Source: JAKFEW01 sp036675505 (lineage in GTDB: Bacteria; Cyanobacteriota; Sericytochromatia; S15B-MN24; JAQBPE01). Taken from it: a stretch of DNA of 41,871 nt. Made by a program: the position numbers and the translations under genes. Location of the stretch: positions 1 through 41,871 of the forward strand of contig JAKFEW010000161.1 of NCBI GenBank assembly GCA_036675505.1, in the 5' to 3' direction. The notes below the pieces were generated by a model. It worked only from the letters and a program-made list of their open reading frames with translations. It did not search any database and was not told the origin of the DNA. Of the stretch, positions 36,928-41,871 are shown piece after piece (within the stretch, counting starts at the first letter, position 1; each line of letters opens with the position of its first letter).

Positions 36928-38174
36928 GGGCGAGCCTGCCGCCGCGTGGCGAGCCAGCGGCGCTTCTCGAGCGCGCGGTCGATGTCTTCGTCGAGCCCGC
37001 GCATGGCCGCCTCGACCGTCAGCTGGCCGTAGACCGCGCGCTCGACCCAGGCGCCGAGCTTGGTCGCGAGCAGCTCCCACTCGGGCAGGGCGGCGACCGG
37101 CCGCGCATCCTGCATCTGGGCGTAGAACGCCCGGGCGGCCGGGTCTTCCAGCGCCTTGCCGCGCCAGGCGCTCTTGCGCGCCGGCAGGTCGCCCGTGAGC
37201 GCATGGAACGCGCGCTGCACGTCGGGCCTCGCGAGGTAGGAGACCAGCGCCCAGGCCTGGTCCTGGCGCTTCGAGCGGGCGAACACGGCGAGCGCGCTGC
37301 CGCCGGCCACCGAGGTGCGCGGGCCGCCCGCGCGCGTGGCGGGCAGCGGCGCGACCGCCCACTTGCCCGTGAGCTCCGGCACCTTCGCGCGCAGCGCGCC
37401 GACGTTCCAGGGCCCGCTCACGAACATCGCGACGTCGCCCGCCGCGAAGGCCTGGTAGAAGTTCGTGAGCCCGCCCGTCTCGCGCGGCGCCGCGCCCTCG
37501 GCGAAGCAGCGCACGTAGAAGTCGACGGCGCGCGCGAAGGCCGGCGCGCGCGCGCGGCCGGTGAGCGTGCCCATGTCGATGAGATCGGCGCCCTGCTGCC
37601 AGGCCATGTAGAGCGGGATCGGGTCGCCGCCGGGGTTCGCGGGCAGGTACGCGCCGGCCTTGCCGCCGCGGGCGAGCGCCTTGGCCTGGGTCAAGAAGGC
37701 GTCCCAGGTCGCGGGCGGCTCTTTGAAGCCGGCCTTGGCGAGCAGGTCCGAGCGGTAGAACAGCACGCGCGTGTCCACGTACCAGGGGATCGCCCAGACC
37801 TCGCCTTCGATGGCGTTGTTGCGCCAGGCGCCCGCAAAGAAGTCGTCGGGCCGGACCAAGGCGTCGGCCTTCACGCGGCTGCCGAGCGGCGCGAGCGCGC
37901 CCAGGGCTTGAAGCTCGGTGACCCAGGTCGTGCCGAGCTGGCACACGTCGGGCGTCACGCCGCCGGCGTAGGCCGTGAGCAGCTTGTCGTGCGCCGCGTT
38001 CCAGGGGATGCCCTGGACCTTGAGCTTGATCTCCGGGTGTTCCTGGCGGAAGCCGGCGAGCACCGTGCCGACCTGCTCGCCCTCGGCGCCCATGGCCCAG
38101 AACACCAGCGCGTCGGGCGCGGGCGCGCAGGCCGCGAGGGCCGTGAGCGCGAGCGCGAGGGCGCAGCGCCTCAA
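36924..38174 (-). CDS. sugar ABC transporter substrate-binding lipoprotein
   Basis: This 416-aa lipoprotein has the lipobox LAAC (Cys16) after a short signal peptide. The mature protein has the extracellular solute-binding family 1 pattern: LVFWAMGAEGEQVGTVLAGFRQEHPEIKLKVQGIPWNAAHDKLLTAYAGG, then TPDVCQLGTTWVTELQALGAL, and IPWYVDTRVLFYRSDLLAKAG. AGDVAMFVSGPWNVGAL and RPDVQRAFHALTGDLPARKSAW follow. Such proteins deliver an oligosaccharide to the CUT1 permeases encoded directly downstream. The start is TTG 38174, overlapping the preceding gene stop as TTGA. The specific ligand cannot be told from sequence; a beta-glucan oligosaccharide is inferred from context. Confidence 0.94.
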   Translation of the reverse strand: MRRCALALALTALAACAPAPDALVFWAMGAEGEQVGTVLAGFRQEHPEIKLKVQGIPWNAAHDKLLTAYAGGVTPDVCQLGTTWVTELQALGALAPLGSRVKADALVRPDDFFAGAWRNNAIEGEVWAIPWYVDTRVLFYRSDLLAKAGFKEPPATWDAFLTQAKALARGGKAGAYLPANPGGDPIPLYMAWQQGADLIDMGTLTGRARAPAFARAVDFYVRCFAEGAAPRETGGLTNFYQAFAAGDVAMFVSGPWNVGALRAKVPELTGKWAVAPLPATRAGGPRTSVAGGSALAVFARSKRQDQAWALVSYLARPDVQRAFHALTGDLPARKSAWRGKALEDPAARAFYAQMQDARPVAALPEWELLATKLGAWVERAVYGQLTVEAAMRGLDEDIDRALEKRRWLATRRQARP

Positions 38175-39604
38175 CGCGGCGCCTCGGCCAGCCAGCCGCC
38201 CGTGAAGCCGGCCTGGCGCAGGCCTGCTCTAAGCGCCGGATCGCGCCGCATCACCTCCCACACGAGGCCTGAGCGGTGGTTCTCGGTCATGAGCACGATC
38301 GGCCCCTGGTCGATGCCGAGCGTGTCGGGGCCGACCCAGCCCGAGGGCTTGGTCTCGTCGAAGGTCGGGTTGAAGGCGTCCTGGAAGCCGTAGGGCCCCC
38401 AGATCTCGGGGCGATCGCGCCGCCAGTGGCGCAGGGTCGGCAGCACGATCTCGGGCGCGAAGGGCAGCGAGGCCGCCGCGGCCGTGGGCGCGAGCGTGCC
38501 GTCGTCGTGGTCGTCCGGCGCGCCGCGCGCCAGGTAGCCGTGGAAGGTCACGGGCTTGCCCTTGATCGTCCGGGTCACGTCCTTGCCGCCGCCCGGCCCG
38601 TCGCAGGCCGTGAGGCCCCAGTCGAGCGCGCCGTAGCCGCGGAAGCCCTTGGGGTTGGCGATCGCGTAGCCCTGTTGCGCGAGCGTGGCGCGCCGCGAGT
38701 TCTCGAACCAGTCCCAGCCGAGCCGGGCGTTGGTGGCGTCGCGCATGCCGCGGAAGTCGACCCAGGCGTGGCTGTACTGGTGGCCGAAGAGCGGCCCGAA
38801 GGGCACGTAGCGCTGGCCATAGCGCTCGACCGTCTGGTCCGAGCGGTGGTAGGCCGCCCAGGTCGCGGGCGGCAGCGGGTGCGTGGGCGAGCCGAGGCCG
38901 AGCAGCAGCATGATCATGGCCTCGTTGTAGCCGCCCCAGTGGTAAGGCAAGAAGCCCTTCTCGGGCGTCCAGCCGAGGCTGAGGCGATCGCCGCCGTCGA
39001 GCGCCCAGGCCCAGTCGACCCGCCGGTAGAGCTGGTCGGCGAGCGTGCGCACGGCCACCTCGTCGGGAGCCTGGCCGTCGAAGAAGGCGCCCGCGAAGCG
39101 CACGCCGGCCATCAGCAAGGCCGTGTCGATCGTCGACAGCTCGCAGTTCCAGGCCCGGGCGGCCGTCTTGGGATCGATGAAGTGGTAGAACAGGCCCTTG
39201 TGGCCGGCCACCCCGCTGGCCTGCGGGCCTTGCGGCGCGCGCCAGAGCGTCGTGAGCGTCTTCTTCGCGTAGCTCGCCGCCTCCGCCCGGCTGACCCAGC
39301 CACGCCGCGCGGCCACCGGCCAGGCCGTGAGCGAGAAGCCGACCGCCGCGACGCTCGAAGGCGACCAGGCCTGCGAGCGGTCGCGCGTCAGGCCGGTCAC
39401 GGGGTCGCTCTGGGCGACGAAGTAGCGGAAGTGCGCGCGGCCGATCTCGTCGAGCAGCGCCTCGTCGTCGGTGGCCGGCAGGCCTGCGCGCACCGCGACG
39501 TCGGCGCCTTGCGCGGCGTCGGCGTGGCGCTGGGGGCCGAGCGCGGCGCAGCCGGTGGCGAGGGCCAGGGTGGTCAGGAACAAGGCAGGCAATGGTCGGG
39601 GCAT
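38171..39604 (-). CDS. Glycoamylase-family (GH144-like) exported glucan hydrolase
   Basis: This 477-aa exported protein has a signal peptide ending ALATGC, probably a lipobox (Cys19). The (alpha/alpha)6-barrel family PF10091 pattern is clear: DPVTGLTRDRSQ, SVAAVGFSLTAWPVAARRGWVSRAEA, GHKGLFYHFIDPKTAARAWNCELSTIDTALLMAG. A YNEAMIMLLLGLGSPTHPLPP stretch, then SHAWVDFRG, YLARGAPDDHDDGTLAPTAAAASLPFAPE and GPYGFQDAFNPT follow. Characterised members of this fold are endo-beta-1,2-glucanases (GH144), and a related domain occurs in cyclic beta-1,2-glucan synthases. It starts the sugar operon, so it would cut a polymer outside and feed the transporter. The start is ATG 39604, with GACGAGG upstream. Confidence 0.87.
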   Translation of the reverse strand: MPRPLPALFLTTLALATGCAALGPQRHADAAQGADVAVRAGLPATDDEALLDEIGRAHFRYFVAQSDPVTGLTRDRSQAWSPSSVAAVGFSLTAWPVAARRGWVSRAEAASYAKKTLTTLWRAPQGPQASGVAGHKGLFYHFIDPKTAARAWNCELSTIDTALLMAGVRFAGAFFDGQAPDEVAVRTLADQLYRRVDWAWALDGGDRLSLGWTPEKGFLPYHWGGYNEAMIMLLLGLGSPTHPLPPATWAAYHRSDQTVERYGQRYVPFGPLFGHQYSHAWVDFRGMRDATNARLGWDWFENSRRATLAQQGYAIANPKGFRGYGALDWGLTACDGPGGGKDVTRTIKGKPVTFHGYLARGAPDDHDDGTLAPTAAAASLPFAPEIVLPTLRHWRRDRPEIWGPYGFQDAFNPTFDETKPSGWVGPDTLGIDQGPIVLMTENHRSGLVWEVMRRDPALRAGLRQAGFTGGWLAEAPR

Positions 39605-39686
39605 GGCCTCGTCATACCTTGTTCGCGGCCCGGACTAACGGCGGCGGGAGAAATTACCCAGGGTCGCCTCGACAGGCCCCTCGCCC

Positions 39687-41871
39687 CTAGTAGGCGCCAG
39701 CCGGCAAGAAGCGGATCAGGTTCGCGCCACCATCCACGATCACGAGCCGGCCCTGCGGATCGATCGTCAGGCCGGTCGGCAGCACCAGTGCGTCGCCGGC
39801 CTCCGGGTCGCCGAAGAACTGGCTGCCGGGCCCGGCCACCACGCTGACGGTGCCGTCCGGGGCGATCTTGCGGATGCGGGCCGCCACCTTGGGCAGCAGG
39901 TCGAGCGGCAGCTCGCGCACGCCCGGCGAGAGGCCCGCGAGCAGGCGCAGGCTGAGGGTGCCGAACTCCGCCACGTAGAGGTTGCCCGCCTTGTCGAAGC
40001 AGAGCGCGCTGGGGAAGGCGAAGGCCGCGTCGGCCAGCTTCTCGCCGGCGGCGGGCGGCGTGCCGAGCAGCGCGATGCCGGCGGCGCCGTCCACGCCGGC
40101 GTAGGCCTCGATCATGGGCTTGGCCCCCCCGGCGTCGCGGATCCGGCGGATGCGCATGTTGGCGCAGTCAGCCAGGTAAAGGTGGCCATCCGGGCCGAAG
40201 GCCAGGCCGAGCGGGGTGCTGAGCTTGGCGTCGCCAGCCTCGCCGCCGTCCCCGGAGCCGCCCTTGCTGCCCATGCCGGCCACCAGCGTGACCTCGCCGG
40301 CCGGCGACAGGCGGATGACCTGGTTGGTCTCCATCGCTGTGAAGTAGGCCGTGTCGTCGGCGGCCAGGGCGAAGTACGCGCCGTCCGAGATGCGCAGGCT
40401 GCTTCCCGGCACGCCCACGCCCTTGGCCAGGCGGTCCTGCCCGGCCTCGTTGCCCGCCACGGTCCGGATCGTGCCGTCCTTGGCGATGGCGCGGATGCGG
40501 CGGTTGCCCTGGTCGTGGAGGAGCAGCTCGTCGCCGCGGAAGATGAGGCCGGTCGGGGTGTCGAAGCGCGCCGCCGCCGCCGGCCCGCCGTCGCCCGCGA
40601 ACCCCTTGGCGGAGCCCGCGAGCGGCTTCAGCTCCTTGCCGTCCCAGCGGTTCACGGTGTGGCTCGCCATCTCGGAGATGTGCAGGACGCCGTCCGGGCT
40701 GTAGGCCGCGCCGAAGGGGCCGTTCAGCGCGATGGCGTCGCCCGCGGCGTCCGCGCCCAGCGCGCCGGTGCCCGCGACGGCCTTGATCGTGCCGTCCTTG
40801 GCGATCTCGTAGACCCGAATGCCGCCGCCGTCGATCACGCGCAGGCGGCCGTCCGACAGGGGCCAGACGTCCGTGGGGCGCTCGATCGGCGACCCCGCCG
40901 CGGCGTCGCTGATCACGCGCCGGACGCCGTCGAGGCCGAGGTGCACCACGCGCCCCTCCTGGTCCTCGGTGACGATCAGGCCGCCGGCCGGGTCGGCGGC
41001 GAGGTCGCTCTGCTTTTCGCCATGGACCTCGGCCTGGACGGGCGCCCAGGCTTGCTGGCCTGGGGCGAGGCGCCAGAGCTCGTCCGGCCTGCCCTCGGCA
41101 TCGAGGAAGGCGTAGAGGGCGCCGTCCGTCGCGCGCGCCAGGCCGACCACGCGGGCCCGGCCCCAGGCCGCGGGCGCGGGCTCGCGCAGGATGCCGTCCG
41201 GGCCCAGCGCCAGGATGCGCGGCGGCTCGTCGCCCTGGCCGTCCTCGCCGATCCAGAGCGTGCCGTCCGGGTCGAGGCAGAGCGTCCAGGGGCGCAGCGT
41301 GACCTCGGTGCCCGGCTTGCCGGCCGCGCTGCGCCCGGGCAGGCCCGTGCCCGCCACGTCCTCGACGGTGCCGTCGGGCTTCACGCGCGTGACGCCGAAG
41401 GCCTTGCCCGAGAGCACGAAGAGCGTGCCGTCGGCCGCGCGGGCCATGTCGACGGTGGCGTAGAAGTTGTGCTTGACCTCGCCGTGCAGCTGGTCGACGT
41501 AGGTGGTGATCGTGCCGTCCGGCGCCACGCGGCGGATGCGACCGAGCACGCCCTCGGCCACCAGGAAGCCCGCGCCGTCAGGCACGGTCGCGCGCGGGTC
41601 GGCCAGCGGCACGTCGGTGGCCTGGCGGCCGCCGCCGAGGTTGGCCTGGCCGAGCAGCAGCGCCTTGATCTCGGTAAGGGTCTGGTCGACCGCGGGCGCC
41701 TTGGCGCGCAGCTCGTCGGTGAGCTTGTCCAGGCCTGCGGAGGTGTAATCGGGCGTCTGGCCGATCAGGCCGCGCGCGGCGTCGAGGTCGCGGCGCAGGC
41801 GCTCGACCTCGCTGGCCGGCAGCTTGTCGAAGGTGGCCTGGTCGCCTTTGACGAACTGATTGAGCACGTAG
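39687..41871 (-). CDS. NHL-repeat beta-propeller lipoprotein paralogue, N-terminus beyond the window
   Basis: About 728 residues are visible; the gene continues past the right edge. By comparison with the paralogue at 10419-13202, about 200 residues are missing: signal peptide, lipobox, ISNNGG-type repeats and the beta sandwich. The visible part begins in the helical segment (YVLNQFVKGDQATFDKL, like YVLERLVKGEQAVFDRL there). It then has many NHL blades (GTLFVLSGKAFGVTRVKPDG, GHLYLADCANMRIRRI). It ends LVIVDGGANLIRFLPAGAY, matching the paralogue end almost residue by residue. It lies 82 bases upstream of the sugar operon on the same strand, and no terminator separates them. The role is probably surface binding; it could be linked to the carbohydrate operon. 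Confidence 0.85.
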   Translation of the reverse strand, partial: YVLNQFVKGDQATFDKLPASEVERLRRDLDAARGLIGQTPDYTSAGLDKLTDELRAKAPAVDQTLTEIKALLLGQANLGGGRQATDVPLADPRATVPDGAGFLVAEGVLGRIRRVAPDGTITTYVDQLHGEVKHNFYATVDMARAADGTLFVLSGKAFGVTRVKPDGTVEDVAGTGLPGRSAAGKPGTEVTLRPWTLCLDPDGTLWIGEDGQGDEPPRILALGPDGILREPAPAAWGRARVVGLARATDGALYAFLDAEGRPDELWRLAPGQQAWAPVQAEVHGEKQSDLAADPAGGLIVTEDQEGRVVHLGLDGVRRVISDAAAGSPIERPTDVWPLSDGRLRVIDGGGIRVYEIAKDGTIKAVAGTGALGADAAGDAIALNGPFGAAYSPDGVLHISEMASHTVNRWDGKELKPLAGSAKGFAGDGGPAAAARFDTPTGLIFRGDELLLHDQGNRRIRAIAKDGTIRTVAGNEAGQDRLAKGVGVPGSSLRISDGAYFALAADDTAYFTAMETNQVIRLSPAGEVTLVAGMGSKGGSGDGGEAGDAKLSTPLGLAFGPDGHLYLADCANMRIRRIRDAGGAKPMIEAYAGVDGAAGIALLGTPPAAGEKLADAAFAFPSALCFDKAGNLYVAEFGTLSLRLLAGLSPGVRELPLDLLPKVAARIRKIAPDGTVSVVAGPGSQFFGDPEAGDALVLPTGLTIDPQGRLVIVDGGANLIRFLPAGAY

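Noticed and set aside
30644..39604. Expected ABC ATPase (MalK/MsmX type) in the sugar operon
   Set aside because: No Walker A / LSGGQ pair is present in any frame of the operon; the transporter probably uses a shared ATPase.
1..41871. CRISPR arrays, tRNA/rRNA genes, transposases, integrases or phage genes
   Set aside because: No regularly spaced repeats, cloverleaf-like sequences, or transposase or integrase motifs were seen on either strand by eye; a tRNA scan would be decisive.

Overview
This is a 41.9 kb piece of a very GC-rich bacterial chromosome. It is densely coding on both strands, and no gene-free stretch exceeds about 165 bases. No rRNA, tRNA, CRISPR array, insertion sequence, phage or plasmid gene was seen. 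A membrane-fusion protein, several lipoproteins and an RseB-like protein suggest a Gram-negative-type envelope. A PdtaS/PdtaR (ANTAR) signalling pair, two DUF5069 proteins and NHL-propeller lipoproteins with an 8-residue ISNNGG repeat do not fit ordinary Proteobacteria. I lean towards a deep-branching, metagenome-type lineage, possibly Cyanobacteriota/Sericytochromatia-like. That placement is a low-confidence inference.

Layout. 1-1451: a leftward thioesterase/HlyD-adaptor operon with a divergent TetR gene; the -35/-10 promoter and palindromic operators lie between them. 1458-4873: two secreted small proteins, DoxX, an AraC regulator and methionine aminopeptidase. 4901-8412: two DUF5069 paralogues flanking an HrpB helicase. 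8495-10408: a soluble PAS histidine kinase, convergent with a large NHL lipoprotein (10419-13202). That lipoprotein gene lies downstream of an ECF sigma / anti-sigma / RseB-like cluster (13256-15447). 15550-18171: a PEBP-family protein, a small helical protein, tandem Bor-like lipoproteins and an SDR oxidoreductase. 18334-21562: an SPFH protein coupled to an NAD-kinase-fold protein, then two unrecognised proteins, the second coupled to a 20-codon micro-ORF. 21591-25324 (leftward): tyrS, pdtaS, a membrane-anchored small protein and pdtaR. 25389-30660: a lipoprotein, then two tandem paralogous PAS kinases and a small helical protein. 30644-39604 (leftward): a six-gene carbohydrate operon encoding a GH144-like glycoside hydrolase, a sugar-binding lipoprotein, two ABC permeases, a GH2 and a GH94 phosphorylase. 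39687-41871: a second NHL lipoprotein, cut by the window edge.

How the genes work together. The carbohydrate operon makes a coherent path: outer cleavage of a glucan, import of oligosaccharides by a CUT1 transporter, then intracellular hydrolysis and phosphorolysis. Its ATPase is not in the window. The PdtaS-PdtaR pair is translationally tied to tyrosyl-tRNA synthetase and should act on RNA through the ANTAR domain. The sigma / anti-sigma / RseB set is an envelope-stress module with an NHL lipoprotein downstream. Three further soluble PAS kinases have no dedicated response regulator nearby.

Several promoters share a GCTTGACG-type -35 box, in some cases preceded by a GAAAAT tract. Most operons have tight 4-base start/stop overlaps.
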